This document shows, one piece after another, positions 9,145 through 17,871 of a DNA stretch of 64,000 nucleotides. Source of the DNA: RGIG3528 sp045598045 (lineage in GTDB: Bacteria > Bacillota > Clostridia > Lachnospirales > Lachnospiraceae); NCBI GenBank assembly GCA_045598045.1, contig JAZLLG010000055.1, forward strand, positions 19,836 through 83,835. The letters run 5' to 3'. Numbering within the stretch: the first letter of the stretch is position 1; each line of letters starts with the position of its first letter. The notes under the pieces were generated by a model, which saw only the letters and a program-made list of their open reading frames with translations, did not search any database and had not been told where the DNA came from. The translations under genes and the position numbers were made by a program.

Positions 9145-10299
9145 TTATAATGTTCTATAGTTTTTAAGTCCTTCATTTACCTTTTGCTGAACTTCAAGTA
9201 TTTCGTCAAGTGAAGGATCTTTTAACAGCTTGTGCATATCCATCATGCGTTTTATACCGTTTACAATATCAAGATAACCTATTTCACGATTAAGGAATTT
9301 GGCTACGCATACCTCATTCGCTGCATTGTAGACGGTAGGCATGCTTCCGCCGGTTTTAATCGCGGAATATGCAAGAGGAAGTGCAGGGAAATTAATATTA
9401 TCGGGATTATAAATCTCGATTGTGGATAATTTAGTAAAATCAAGCCTGTCAGCCGTAGGCATTCTTCTCTCAGGGTAATAAAGGGCATACTGAATTGGAA
9501 GCTTCATATCAGGCACACCAAGCTGTGCAATAACTGCACCGTCGGTAAACTCAACCATGGAATGAATGATGCTTTTCGGCTGAATCACAACCTGAACATC
9601 ATCCTCCGAAACACCGAAAAGCCACTTTGCTTCCATAACTTCCAAGCCTTTGTTTACCATTGTAGATGAATCAATGGTGATTTTTCTTCCCATCGACCAG
9701 TTCGGATGTTTAAGAGCGTCTTCAGGCGTAACATTCTTCAGTTCTTCCAATGTTTTTCCTCTGAAAGGACCACCCGAAGCAGTCAGAAGAATTTTGGCGG
9801 GCCTGTTTCCCGCAGCCCCCTGAAGACACTGGAATATTGCAGAATGCTCTGAATCAACGGGGAGAATTTTTACTCCCATTTTCTTTGCAAGTGGCATGAT
9901 AATGTGTCCGGCGGTAACGAGCGTTTCTTTATTGGCAAGAGCAATGTCTTTGCCGGCTTTGATTGCTTCAACAGTAGGCCTAATGCCTATCATACCTACA
10001 AAAGCAGTCACTACAATGTCTGCTTCTTCTATCGTTGCACAGGAAATAAGCCCTTCCATACCTGTTACAACAGTTACGGAGAGGCCTTGTCCCTTTAAGC
10101 GGAGCTCAAGCTCGTTTGCAGACTTTTCGGAATACATGCATACAAGCTTTGGGCTAAACTCTTTAATCTGTTCAAGAATAAGATCTACGTTGGTATTTGC
10201 GGCAATAGCCGAAACGGTAATATCTCCGTTCTGCCTTACAACGTCAAGTGTCTGTGTTCCGATGGAGCCTGTGGAACCTAAAATAGAAATCGTTTTCAT
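9145..10299 (-). CDS. dxr: 1-deoxy-D-xylulose-5-phosphate reductoisomerase
   Basis: Commits DXP to the MEP pathway by NADPH-dependent rearrangement and reduction. The 384-residue product opens with the dinucleotide-binding loop ILGSTGSIG (6-14), has the metal-binding DSEHSAIFQCL stretch, the GGPFRG and HPNWSMGRKITIDSSTM loops and MEAKWLF, all typical of Dxr. ATG follows GGGGAAAAC. Its neighbours are cdsA (8 bases) and rseP (14 bases). Full length and unambiguous. Confidence 0.97.
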   Translation of the reverse strand: MKTISILGSTGSIGTQTLDVVRQNGDITVSAIAANTNVDLILEQIKEFSPKLVCMYSEKSANELELRLKGQGLSVTVVTGMEGLISCATIEEADIVVTAFVGMIGIRPTVEAIKAGKDIALANKETLVTAGHIIMPLAKKMGVKILPVDSEHSAIFQCLQGAAGNRPAKILLTASGGPFRGKTLEELKNVTPEDALKHPNWSMGRKITIDSSTMVNKGLEVMEAKWLFGVSEDDVQVVIQPKSIIHSMVEFTDGAVIAQLGVPDMKLPIQYALYYPERRMPTADRLDFTKLSTIEIYNPDNINFPALPLAYSAIKTGGSMPTVYNAANEVCVAKFLNREIGYLDIVNGIKRMMDMHKLLKDPSLDEILEVQQKVNEGLKNYRTL

Positions 10300-10307
10300 G
10301 TTTTCCC

Positions 10308-11159
10308 CTACAAAGAAACACCTAATACCTGGAAAAATCTTGCAAGATAATATACAAGAGGCGCTACAAAGATAATGGAATCAAATCTGTCAAGAATTCC
10401 ACCATGTCCGGGTATAAGCCTTCCATAATCCTTAACATTATAGTTTCGCTTGATTGCAGATGCAGCAAGGTCTCCAACCTGTGATATTACCGAAGCCGCA
10501 CCGCATATTACGGCGATCTGCCAAATATGGAGGAAATTGACATTAAAGAAATAATGAAGCACAAGATTGTAAACTATGCCGATGGCAATGCTTGATAAAA
10601 TGCCCCCGACGCAGCCTTCAATTGATTTCTTTGGCGAAAGTTCCGGAAAAGCTTTATGTTTTCCGCAAAGCATTCCAACACAATAAGCACCTGTATCGGA
10701 AATCCAGGAGCCGATAAAGATAAGCCAGATAATATATTGGCCGTCATTAAGCTGTACTCTTGTCCTGTAAAGGAATGAAAGACCAAGGCCGACATAAATG
10801 AGGCTGGCAAATGTCATAAATATTTTCTCGGAACTGTATTTCGGATAACTGATTACCATTGCTCCGAACAGAAGGAGCAGGAAAAGCATAAAAAGGGCAA
10901 CAAGGAGATATTCCTTATCCAGACAGATGAGGAAGTAAGTTATTATGGTTGCAGCATATGCAAAAAATGCAATCGGTGTTTTGTTCACACCTGCAACCTT
11001 AAGCATCTCCCTGACACCGATTATCGCTATTACAAGATTAACGGCAAAAAGAATATATCCTCCGGGAATAATGGAAAGGAACGCAACAACAGTACATATA
11101 AATGCACTTACAAACCTTACCCAAAATCCGCTCTTCTTCTTTGTTTCTTGATTTGTCAT
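10308..11159 (-). CDS. cdsA: Phosphatidate cytidylyltransferase
   Basis: Makes CDP-diacylglycerol from phosphatidate and CTP, feeding phospholipid synthesis (pgsA is at 33.3 kb). The 283 residues are mostly membrane helices (about eight) and end with the family signature, here KDYGRLIPGHGGILDRFDS. N-terminal helix begins right after a short polar stretch rich in Lys. The gene starts 1 base after the uppS stop, so the two are translationally close, and is followed by dxr. Confidence 0.95.
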   Translation of the reverse strand: MTNQETKKKSGFWVRFVSAFICTVVAFLSIIPGGYILFAVNLVIAIIGVREMLKVAGVNKTPIAFFAYAATIITYFLICLDKEYLLVALFMLFLLLLFGAMVISYPKYSSEKIFMTFASLIYVGLGLSFLYRTRVQLNDGQYIIWLIFIGSWISDTGAYCVGMLCGKHKAFPELSPKKSIEGCVGGILSSIAIGIVYNLVLHYFFNVNFLHIWQIAVICGAASVISQVGDLAASAIKRNYNVKDYGRLIPGHGGILDRFDSIIFVAPLVYYLARFFQVLGVSL

Positions 11160-11160
11160 T

Positions 11161-11886
11161 TTAACTCTTCACTCCGCCATAACGTCTGTCACGTGTATTG
11201 TAATACTTGATTGCTTCAATAAGGTCTGCCTTTTCGAAATCAGGCCAGAGCACCTCAGGGAAGTAAAATTCGGTATATGCAAGCTGCCAAAGAAGGAAAT
11301 TTGAGATTCTCTGTTCTTTACTTGTACGGATCAAAAGATCCGGAGCAGGAATACCGGCAGTATCAAGATTATTTTCTATGAGACTTTCATTTATGTCCTC
11401 AGGATTCAGATTTCCCGCTTTAACCTGCTCTGCAAGCTTCCTGAAAGCTCTTTTTAATTCGTCACGACCACCGTAATTAATGGCAATCTGGAGCTTAAGG
11501 CCCGTATAAACCTTTGAAGCCTCTTCAACTTCATTTATTTTTTCAACTATATCGGAAGCAAGCCCTGTTTTATCACCTATAACACGGACCTGCATATTGT
11601 TCTTTTTAGCATTATTGAGACAATCCGAAAGGTAGTCACGAAGGAGATTCATGAGCATGCTCACTTCGTTTTCGGGCCTCGACCAGTTTTCTGTTGAAAA
11701 TGCATAGAGTGTGACGTACTCAACGCCAAGCTTGTACGCATCCTCACAAATCTTTTCAACCGTCTTGGCACCTGCTTTGTGTCCTGCCGTTCTGGGAAGT
11801 CCTCTTTTTTTAGCCCATCTTCCGTTGCCATCAAGAATTATGGCAATATGTTTCGGAATAACAAGATTCTCAAGTTCATCAGACAT
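11161..11886 (-). CDS. uppS: Isoprenyl (undecaprenyl) diphosphate synthase
   Basis: Cis-prenyltransferase that builds the C55 lipid carrier for cell-wall synthesis. The 241-residue product has the diphosphate-binding motif ILDGNGRWAKKRG (Asp19), YAFSTENWSRP in the substrate tunnel, GGRDEL, and the C-terminal RTSKEQRISNFLLWQLAYTE. AGGAAGG stands 7 bases before the ATG. It is placed in the usual frr-uppS-cdsA order; a hairpin between frr and uppS may reduce read-through. The chain length of the product is inferred from the genome context, not shown. Confidence 0.95.
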   Translation of the reverse strand: MSDELENLVIPKHIAIILDGNGRWAKKRGLPRTAGHKAGAKTVEKICEDAYKLGVEYVTLYAFSTENWSRPENEVSMLMNLLRDYLSDCLNNAKKNNMQVRVIGDKTGLASDIVEKINEVEEASKVYTGLKLQIAINYGGRDELKRAFRKLAEQVKAGNLNPEDINESLIENNLDTAGIPAPDLLIRTSKEQRISNFLLWQLAYTEFYFPEVLWPDFEKADLIEAIKYYNTRDRRYGGVKS

Positions 11887-11924
11887 ATGTTGGCCTTCCT
11901 AAATCAATGTCGCATTTTGTAATA

Positions 11925-11957
11925 ATTTAATAGCGGTGAGCCGTGAAGCCCACCGCT
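11925..11957 (-). terminator. Terminator-like hairpin between frr and uppS
   Basis: On the minus strand AGCGGTG...CACCGCT with extra inner pairs (11932-11957) is followed by an A/T-rich stretch (ATTAAATTATT) without a clean T run. It may be a leaky terminator or processing site in the long operon. Confidence 0.45.
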
Positions 11958-11970
11958 TTGATGATTTTCA

Positions 11971-12525
11971 TTAAACTGTCATGATTTCTTTTTCTTTATT
12001 CTCAGCAAGCTTGTCTATTTCCGCAATCTTCTTGTCTGTAATCTTCTGGATTTCGTCTTCGATTGTTTTCTCTTCATCCTCTGAGATTTCACTTGACTTG
12101 CCAAGCTTTTTAATTAAATCGTTTGCATCACGACGAATGTTTCTTACAGCAACACGCGCCTGCTCAGCACTCTTCTTGATGTCTTTACAAAGATCCTTAC
12201 GACGGTCCTCTGTAAGCTCGGGGAATACAAGACGGATAACTTTTCCGTCGTTTGAAGGATTGATGCCGATGTCGGAAGCCTGAATAGCCTTCTCGATTTC
12301 TTTAATCATCTTTGATTCCCAAGGCTGAATGGCAATAACTCTGGCTTCGGGAACAGAAACGTTTGCAACACCCTGAATGTTTGTGGGTGTTCCGTAATAG
12401 TCAACCCTGAGTTTATCAAGGAGATGCGGGTTGGCACGACCTGCTCTGATTGACGCAAAGTTCTCCTCGAGAACTGAAATTGTCTTTTCCATCTTTTCAC
12501 AAAAAGGTGCAATCTTTTCGTTCAT
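11971..12525 (-). CDS. frr: Ribosome recycling factor
   Basis: Together with EF-G splits post-termination ribosomes. The 184 residues are the normal length and show the family blocks SIRAGRANPHLLDKL, VDYYGTPTN, VSVPEARVIAIQPWE, GINPSNDGKVIRL and LTEDRRKDLCK. The ATG follows GGAGGATATATTT. It lies 20 bases after pyrH, the standard pyrH-frr pairing. Confidence 0.97.
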   Translation of the reverse strand: MNEKIAPFCEKMEKTISVLEENFASIRAGRANPHLLDKLRVDYYGTPTNIQGVANVSVPEARVIAIQPWESKMIKEIEKAIQASDIGINPSNDGKVIRLVFPELTEDRRKDLCKDIKKSAEQARVAVRNIRRDANDLIKKLGKSSEISEDEEKTIEDEIQKITDKKIAEIDKLAENKEKEIMTV

Positions 12526-12545
12526 AAATATATCCTCCTCTGTAA

Positions 12546-13250
12546 TCAGTCAACAGTAATCTTAGTGCCTTTGGCTTTTCCGAGAGCTGCATTTGTAATG
12601 CCGTTTTCCTCAAGAAGCGAGAAAATGAAAAGAGGCATCTTGTTCTCCATGCAGAGAACAGCACTTGTCATATCTATGACACCAAGCTTATTGTCTATAA
12701 TTGTGTTAATTGACATTTCGTCATACTTTTTGGCGTTAGGATTCTTGTTCGGGTCAGAATCGTAAACTCCGTCAATGGATTTTGCCATGAGAATTACATC
12801 ACAGTCAAGCTCGATTGCACGAAGTGCCGTAGCGGAATCTGTTGAGAAATATGGATGTCCGGTACCGCCCGCAAGAAAAATCACTTTACCGTTTTCAAGA
12901 TCTTCAACAGCTTCATCCTTTGAGAAGAGCTCAGTCATGTCGCCACACTCAAACTGTGTGTAAACTCTTGTTTTCATACCGACATAACGGAAAATGTCGG
13001 AAACATAAATGCAATTCATGACAGTGGCTAGCATTCCTATCTGGTCTGCCTTAACTCTGTCAATGGTGTTGGAGGAACGCCCTCTCCAGAAATTGCCGCC
13101 GCCGATAACGATTGCTACCTGAACACCTTCGTCCGTAAGCTTTTTTACCTGCTTTGCAACGCCGATACATGTTTCTTCGTCAAAACCTGTCTTCTTGTCA
13201 CCGGCAAGAGCCTCGCCGCTGAGCTTAATAAGAACTCTCTTGTAAGCCAT
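12546..13250 (-). CDS. pyrH: Uridylate kinase
   Basis: Hexameric UMP kinase of pyrimidine nucleotide synthesis, amino-acid-kinase fold. The 234-residue product opens MAYKRVLIKLSGEALAG, has the IVIGGGNFWRG loop, the FLAGGTGHPYFSTDSA region and LMAKSIDGVYDSDP. A frame extends 5 codons further, but TGAGG lies 6 bases before the ATG at 13250, so that start is taken. It begins 11 bases after the bactofilin stop. Confidence 0.96.
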   Translation of the reverse strand: MAYKRVLIKLSGEALAGDKKTGFDEETCIGVAKQVKKLTDEGVQVAIVIGGGNFWRGRSSNTIDRVKADQIGMLATVMNCIYVSDIFRYVGMKTRVYTQFECGDMTELFSKDEAVEDLENGKVIFLAGGTGHPYFSTDSATALRAIELDCDVILMAKSIDGVYDSDPNKNPNAKKYDEMSINTIIDNKLGVIDMTSAVLCMENKMPLFIFSLLEENGITNAALGKAKGTKITVD

Positions 13251-13261
13251 TTCTAACCTCA

Positions 13262-13972
13262 TCAATCGAAAATACTGTCAACATCAAGATCTGAGTATGT
13301 AAGTGAGCAGAAACCGTCAAGGATGGCACCGTTATTCATCTGTACGGACTTAGCCTTAATGTTGCCTTTGATAATAGCTGTGGAATCAAGGATTACAGGA
13401 CCGTTTACGTCGATTTCACCCTTAACCGCACCTGCAAAAACTGCTGAAGAAGCGCTGATGTCGCCGACAACAACCGTGCCGAGACCAATCTTAACGCAAC
13501 CTTCGCAAGTGATGGAGCCCTCAAGTCTTTCTGTGTTTACAAAAACTTCGGATGCTCTGGAATTACCGGAAACCTTGCCGGAAATGGTAAGCTTACCGAG
13601 ACATTCGATATCACCGTTTACAGTGCCGACAACATCAAGTGAGCAGTCGGAAATGATGGAACCGTTGATGGTTGTACCCTTTGTGATGACAGTAACGCCT
13701 GTCTTATCTTCTTCGGGCTCTTTCTTCTTTCTTTCTGCGATGTCGGGAACGCTTACGGGAGCCTGGGGCTTTGCAGCCTTTTCCTTAGGCTCTTCTGTTT
13801 CTTCGGGAATCTCGGGAGCTTCCTCTAATATGCTTTCAAGAAGATCAGCATCGATGTCGGAGGCATCAACCGCATCATCTTCGGATACGGCAAAAAGATC
13901 GTCTTCTTCGATTTTGTTGCCGTTTTTGTTCTTATCCAATTCATTATTCTTTGCATCACTAAACAAACCCAT
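13262..13972 (-). CDS. Bactofilin-family cytoskeletal protein
   Basis: Polymer-forming beta-helical scaffold protein (DUF583/bactofilin). The 236-residue product has an acidic, low-complexity N-terminal half (Asp/Glu then Pro/Lys, about 1-95) and a bactofilin core from about 100 to 215 made of short repeating turns such as GTVNGDIECLGKLTISGKV and VVVGDISASSAVFAGAVKGE. The ATG at 13972 has GGAGG 7 bases upstream; a longer frame to 14014 lacks a ribosome site. It is the first gene after its own promoter and precedes pyrH, an uncommon neighbour. What it positions in this cell is unknown. Confidence 0.88.
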   Translation of the reverse strand: MGLFSDAKNNELDKNKNGNKIEEDDLFAVSEDDAVDASDIDADLLESILEEAPEIPEETEEPKEKAAKPQAPVSVPDIAERKKKEPEEDKTGVTVITKGTTINGSIISDCSLDVVGTVNGDIECLGKLTISGKVSGNSRASEVFVNTERLEGSITCEGCVKIGLGTVVVGDISASSAVFAGAVKGEIDVNGPVILDSTAIIKGNIKAKSVQMNNGAILDGFCSLTYSDLDVDSIFD

Positions 13973-14004
13973 ATCTAAACCTCCAATTATTTTCAGTTTG
14001 AAAT

Positions 14005-14033
14005 ATTGTAACACTTTACATATTCAACGTCAA
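14005..14033 (-). promoter_or_regulatory. Predicted promoter of the bactofilin-pyrH-...-polC operon
   Basis: TTGACG (14028-14033), 17-base spacer, TACAAT (14005-14010) on the minus strand, 33 bases before the bactofilin ATG and just after the oad terminator. A run of nine same-strand genes follows. Confidence 0.7.
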
Positions 14034-14037
14034 ACCA

Positions 14038-14073
14038 AAAAAGCAACCGTACAAGGATTTTTTCCTTGTACGG
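14038..14073 (-). terminator. Intrinsic terminator of the oad operon
   Basis: Minus strand CCGTACAAGGA, 5-base loop, TCCTTGTACGG (11-bp perfect stem, 14047-14073), then TTGCTTTTTT. It separates oadA from the bactofilin promoter. Confidence 0.88.
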
Positions 14074-14089
14074 CTGCCATAAAAATCGA

Positions 14090-15535
14090 TTATTTAAATG
14101 CGTCTGCAGCAACTGTAACGTTGAGCTTTCTGTCATTTCCTTCAGGAGCCTTCGGCTTGTCGAAATCAGGGTTTTCTCTCTTCTCTTTACGATACTTGAA
14201 GAACTCTGTTGCTACCTGCGGGAAAAGTGCATATGAGAGCACATCTTCATCCTGCTCAATCCATTCCTTGCACTCCTCACGGAACTTATCAAGCTGAGGC
14301 TCAATAAGGTCAGCGGGACGACAGGTAATGGGCGTCTGGTCTCCGATTGCTTTCTTAACAACATCAGGATTGAAAGGCTTAACGGTCTTACCGAATTCAC
14401 CACTGAGAATCTTCTTGGATTCCTTTGTGATCATCTTGTAGCGTTCACCCTGAAGAACGTTAAGTACGGCCTGTGTACCAACGATCTGAGATGAAGGAGT
14501 AACAAGAGGCGGCTCACCGAAGTCCTTACGAACATTGGGGATTTCCTTGAGAACGTCGTCGTACTTGTCTTCTGCGTTAGCTTCTTTAAGCTGTGAAACA
14601 AGGTTTGAAAGCATTCCGCCGGGAACCTGATAAAGAAGTGTCTTGATGTTTACGCCGAGAACCTTGGGATTAAGGAGACCATCCTTGAGAACCTGCTCTC
14701 TGTAAGGTCTGAAGTAATCTGCGATTTCAGCGAGGAGATTCTGGTCGTAACCTGTGTCATAAGGTGTGCCCTTGAAGGTTTCAACCATAACTTCCGTAGC
14801 GGGCTGTGATGTACCCATTGAAAGAGGTGACATAGCACAGTCGATAACATCTGCACCTGCTTCAACGGACTTTAAGTATGTCATTGCAGCAACGCCGGAT
14901 GTGTAATGTGTATGCATCTGAAGAGGAATCTTGGATCCGTTCTTAAGTGCCGTAACAAGCTCTGTAGCCTGATAAGGAAGGAGAAGTCCTGCCATATCCT
15001 TGATACAAATGGAATCTGCACCAAGCTCTTCAACGGACTTAGCCATCTTCTCCCAGTACTCAAGTGTATAAGCATCACCAAGTGTGTAGGAAAGAGCAAT
15101 CTGAGCATGACCGCCTTCCTTCTTTGCTGCCTTAACTGCTGTCTCAAGGTTTCTGAGATCGTTGAAGCAGTCGAAGATACGGATGATATCGATACCGTTT
15201 GCAATGGACTTCTGAACGAAGTATTCAACAACATCGTCGGAATAATGGTTATAACCGAGAATGTTCTGGCCTCTGAAAAGCATCTGAAGCTTTGTGTTCT
15301 TGAAGCCCTTACGAAGCTGTCTTAATCTCTCCCAAGGATCTTCCTTGAGGAAACGAAGACATGAATCGAATGTTGCGCCGCCCCAGCACTCTACCGAGTG
15401 GAAGCCAACCTTATCCATCTTGTCGATGATAGGAAGCATCTCAGAGGTGGGCATTCTTGTAGCTATAAGTGACTGATGGGCATCACGAAGTATTGTTTCG
15501 GTAATGCCGATAGGTTTCTTTGTAAGTTCTGCCAT
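14090..15535 (-). CDS. oadA: Oxaloacetate decarboxylase alpha subunit (carboxyltransferase)
   Basis: Transfers CO2 from oxaloacetate (or a related acid) to biotin as the cytoplasmic part of a sodium-pumping decarboxylase. The 481 residues contain the HMGL-like barrel with TILRDAHQSLIATR, CWGGATFDSCLRFL, DIIRIFDCFNDL, SICIKDMAG (reactive Lys) and QMHTHYTSG (metal His), then the conserved carboxylase domain. Unlike enteric OadA it has no C-terminal biotinyl domain; that is encoded separately at 16854. GGAGG precedes the ATG. Substrate is inferred from the best-known family member; methylmalonyl-CoA or pyruvate-linked variants share the beta and gamma subunits. Confidence 0.92.
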   Translation of the reverse strand: MAELTKKPIGITETILRDAHQSLIATRMPTSEMLPIIDKMDKVGFHSVECWGGATFDSCLRFLKEDPWERLRQLRKGFKNTKLQMLFRGQNILGYNHYSDDVVEYFVQKSIANGIDIIRIFDCFNDLRNLETAVKAAKKEGGHAQIALSYTLGDAYTLEYWEKMAKSVEELGADSICIKDMAGLLLPYQATELVTALKNGSKIPLQMHTHYTSGVAAMTYLKSVEAGADVIDCAMSPLSMGTSQPATEVMVETFKGTPYDTGYDQNLLAEIADYFRPYREQVLKDGLLNPKVLGVNIKTLLYQVPGGMLSNLVSQLKEANAEDKYDDVLKEIPNVRKDFGEPPLVTPSSQIVGTQAVLNVLQGERYKMITKESKKILSGEFGKTVKPFNPDVVKKAIGDQTPITCRPADLIEPQLDKFREECKEWIEQDEDVLSYALFPQVATEFFKYRKEKRENPDFDKPKAPEGNDRKLNVTVAADAFK

Positions 15536-15547
15536 TTCAAGCCTCCA

Positions 15548-16813
15548 TTAAACACCGAAAATAGCCATGAATACGCCTGCTGCAACAGCTGTACCGATAA
15601 CACCTGCTACGTTGGGGCCCATAGCGTGCATGAGAAGGAAGTTTGTAGGATCTTCTTTCGATCCGACCTTCTGTGATACACGGGCTGCCATAGGAACTGC
15701 GGATACACCGGCTGAACCGATAAGAGGATTAATCTTACCGCCCGAAAGCTTACTCATAAGTTTTCCGAGAAGTACACCGCCTGCCGTACCGAATGCAAAG
15801 GCAATAAGTCCGAGGATAACGATTTTGATTGTTGTCCACTGAAGGAAGTTCTCAGCGCTTGTTGAAGCACCTACGGATGTACCGAGCATGATAACTACGA
15901 TGTACATAAGAGCGTTCTGTGCTGTTTCTGAAAGAGCATCCGTAACGCCGCACTCCTTGAAGAGGTTACCGAGCATAAGCATACCGATAAGGGGAGCTGT
16001 TGAAGGAAGAAGAAGTGCAACAACTGTAGTAACAACGATAGGGAAAAGGATTTTCTCTAACTTTGAAACAGGACGAAGCTGCTCCATCTTGATCTGACGC
16101 TCTTCCTTTGTTGTAAGGAGCTTCATGATAGGCGGCTGAATGATAGGAACAAGTGACATGTAAGAATATGCCGCAACTGCGATAGGACCCATGAGGTCAG
16201 TCTGACCAAGCTTACTTGCAAGGAAAATGGATGTAGGGCCGTCTGCGCCACCGATAATGGAGATGGCTGCTGCTGCTTCACCATTGAAGCCCATGAGAAT
16301 TGCAAGAAGATAAGCTACGAAAATACCAAGCTGAGCTGCTGCACCAAGAAGGAAGCTCTTGGGATTTGCAATGAGGGGACCGAAATCTGTACCTGCACCA
16401 ACTCCGAGGAAGATAAGTGAAGGGAAAATTGCCCACTCGTCAAGTGTGAAGAAATAACGGAGAAGTCCGCCTGCTGTCTCTCTTGATTCAACGGAAAGGA
16501 GTGATAAATAGAACTTGCTTTCTTCGTCAAGGAGGTTACCTGCCATGTCGAAGAACTTTCCGCCTTCGGTGTAATAGAGAGCTGCACCATCCGATCCGAA
16601 GAATGTCGTGATGGGTTTAGCCATAATTTCGGGATAAATATTAACAAGGAGCATACCGAATGCAATCGGTATAAGAAGAAGAGGTTCAAAGCCCTTCTTA
16701 ATTCCGAGCCAAAGGAAAAACAGTGCAACACCAATCATAATCCAGTTGCCCCAGTAGAGATTGGCAAATGCAGTCTGTTCCCATAAATTTAATAACGTTT
16801 CACCAATGTTCAT
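15548..16813 (-). CDS. oadB: Sodium-translocating decarboxylase beta subunit
   Basis: Integral membrane subunit that decarboxylates carboxybiotin and exports Na+. The 421 residues form about ten helices with the conserved IIGGADGPTSIFLASKLG loop (membrane Asp near residue 200) and LGTSVGASTSAENFL and GSAGVSAVPMAARV blocks. A frame starts 3 codons earlier, but AAAGGA is properly spaced only for the ATG at 16813. It lies between the carrier gene and oadA. Confidence 0.93.
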   Translation of the reverse strand: MNIGETLLNLWEQTAFANLYWGNWIMIGVALFFLWLGIKKGFEPLLLIPIAFGMLLVNIYPEIMAKPITTFFGSDGAALYYTEGGKFFDMAGNLLDEESKFYLSLLSVESRETAGGLLRYFFTLDEWAIFPSLIFLGVGAGTDFGPLIANPKSFLLGAAAQLGIFVAYLLAILMGFNGEAAAAISIIGGADGPTSIFLASKLGQTDLMGPIAVAAYSYMSLVPIIQPPIMKLLTTKEERQIKMEQLRPVSKLEKILFPIVVTTVVALLLPSTAPLIGMLMLGNLFKECGVTDALSETAQNALMYIVVIMLGTSVGASTSAENFLQWTTIKIVILGLIAFAFGTAGGVLLGKLMSKLSGGKINPLIGSAGVSAVPMAARVSQKVGSKEDPTNFLLMHAMGPNVAGVIGTAVAAGVFMAIFGV

Positions 16814-16853
16814 GGAAAACATCCTTTCATAAGTTTGTTTTGTTTACAGGAAA

Positions 16854-17195
16854 TTAGTTGAGTGTAGCTAAAACTGCGCCGGACTCTACCTTATCGTTTA
16901 CGTTTACGTTAATGGAAGCAATAACACCGTCCTGAGGTGCAACTACTTCGTTTTCCATCTTCATTGCTTCAAATGTGATAACAGGCTGACCCTTCTTAAC
17001 TGCTGTGCCTGCGGGAGCCTTGATAGAAAGAATTTTGCCGCCCATGGGAGCTGTAATCTTTACGCCGCCCTGAGGACCTGCGGGAGCTGCTGCCTTGGGA
17101 GCTTCCTTAGCTGCCTGTGCAACGCCTGCACCGTTTCCTTCTTCTACTGTAACAGCATATACATTTCCGTTAATTGTAATTGTGTAGTTCTTCAT
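16854..17195 (-). CDS. Biotin carboxyl carrier subunit of the decarboxylase
   Basis: Small carrier that shuttles CO2 between the alpha and beta subunits. The 113 residues comprise a short N-terminal segment, an Ala/Pro-rich linker (about 22-45), and a lipoyl/biotinyl domain with EAMKMEN, whose Lys is the biotinylation site, near residue 79. GGAGAAAAG precedes the ATG. Its separate gene explains the absence of a biotin domain in OadA. Confidence 0.94.
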   Translation of the reverse strand: MKNYTITINGNVYAVTVEEGNGAGVAQAAKEAPKAAAPAGPQGGVKITAPMGGKILSIKAPAGTAVKKGQPVITFEAMKMENEVVAPQDGVIASINVNVNDKVESGAVLATLN

Positions 17196-17216
17196 TTTAC
17201 TTTTCTCCTTCGATGA

Positions 17217-17582
17217 TTATGAAATCTTTTTGATAGAACGTACTACTATTCCGTCTTTAAAGAAATTGCCCTTGGATTCCTCGTACTCTGAAATTGCGGC
17301 TGTAGCAATAGCAACAAGCTCAAAGTTGTCGATGGAAAGCTCTCCTGCCGCAATCTGTGAAACAGCATTTTCAATACCGTTCTTTGCGACGTCGTTGGCA
17401 GCGTTCTTTTCGGACTTCTTCTGCTCGATTTTCCCGATGATGGAGAAAAGCGAGATTACGAAACTGATGAAAACAAGTGCAACAAACACAACAACCAAAC
17501 CGATGATTGTGTTTACCCCGGCATCAGCCAAAGGGCCTTGTGTTTTTGCCCACCAGTCAGCCAATAAAGCAAGACAGTTCAT
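17217..17582 (-). CDS. oadG: Oxaloacetate decarboxylase gamma-like subunit
   Basis: Small membrane subunit that holds the decarboxylase together. The 121 residues contain a single helix near 21-49 (NTIIGLVVVFVALVFISFV), a charged stretch, and a C-terminal segment ending in VVRSIKKIS, like OadG-related proteins of Clostridia. It is the first gene of oadG-carrier-oadB-oadA, with GGAGG 7 bases before the ATG. Sequence similarity in this family is weak, so the call rests largely on operon position and topology. Confidence 0.8.
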   Translation of the reverse strand: MNCLALLADWWAKTQGPLADAGVNTIIGLVVVFVALVFISFVISLFSIIGKIEQKKSEKNAANDVAKNGIENAVSQIAAGELSIDNFELVAIATAAISEYEESKGNFFKDGIVVRSIKKIS

Positions 17583-17653
17583 ACATTTGCCTCCTGATTT
17601 ATTATTTACGGGACTTTTAACTTGTAACCGCTTTCGCCTGTTGCTCGTTAAAA

Positions 17654-17668
17654 ACTGTTTAAAACAGT
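17654..17668. repeat. Short inverted repeat in the oad leader
   Basis: ACTGTTT-A-AAACAGT, 7-bp arms around one base, lies about 20 bases downstream of the predicted oad start point and 70 bases before oadG. It could be an operator; no binding protein is identified. Confidence 0.35.
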
Positions 17669-17692
17669 GAGACCCGAATTTCTCTCAATTAT

Positions 17693-17721
17693 ATTATGGC
17701 ACTTTTAATTTGCCATTGCAA
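17693..17721 (-). promoter_or_regulatory. Predicted promoter of the oad operon
   Basis: TTGCAA (17716-17721), 17 bases, CATAAT (17693-17698) on the minus strand, about 110 bases before oadG. The rest of the 289-base gap between oadG and recX contains the recX terminator and A/T-rich sequence only. Confidence 0.5.
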
Positions 17722-17828
17722 CACTTGTATTTATTATATTTTGCCTACTTATTATTAAAAAAAACACTCATTGAAGAATTTAAACGCAAAAACAGTTATA
17801 TACAATTAAATTACAGGTAAATATAGAT

Positions 17829-17866
17829 AAAAAAAGAGGGAAAAACCGTAAAACGGAATTTCCCTT
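17829..17866 (-). terminator. Intrinsic terminator of recA-recX
   Basis: Minus strand AAGGGAAA..CCGT-TTTA-CGG..TTTCCCT forms a hairpin directly followed by CTTTTTTT, just after the recX stop. Confidence 0.8.
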
Positions 17867-17871
17867 ATAAA

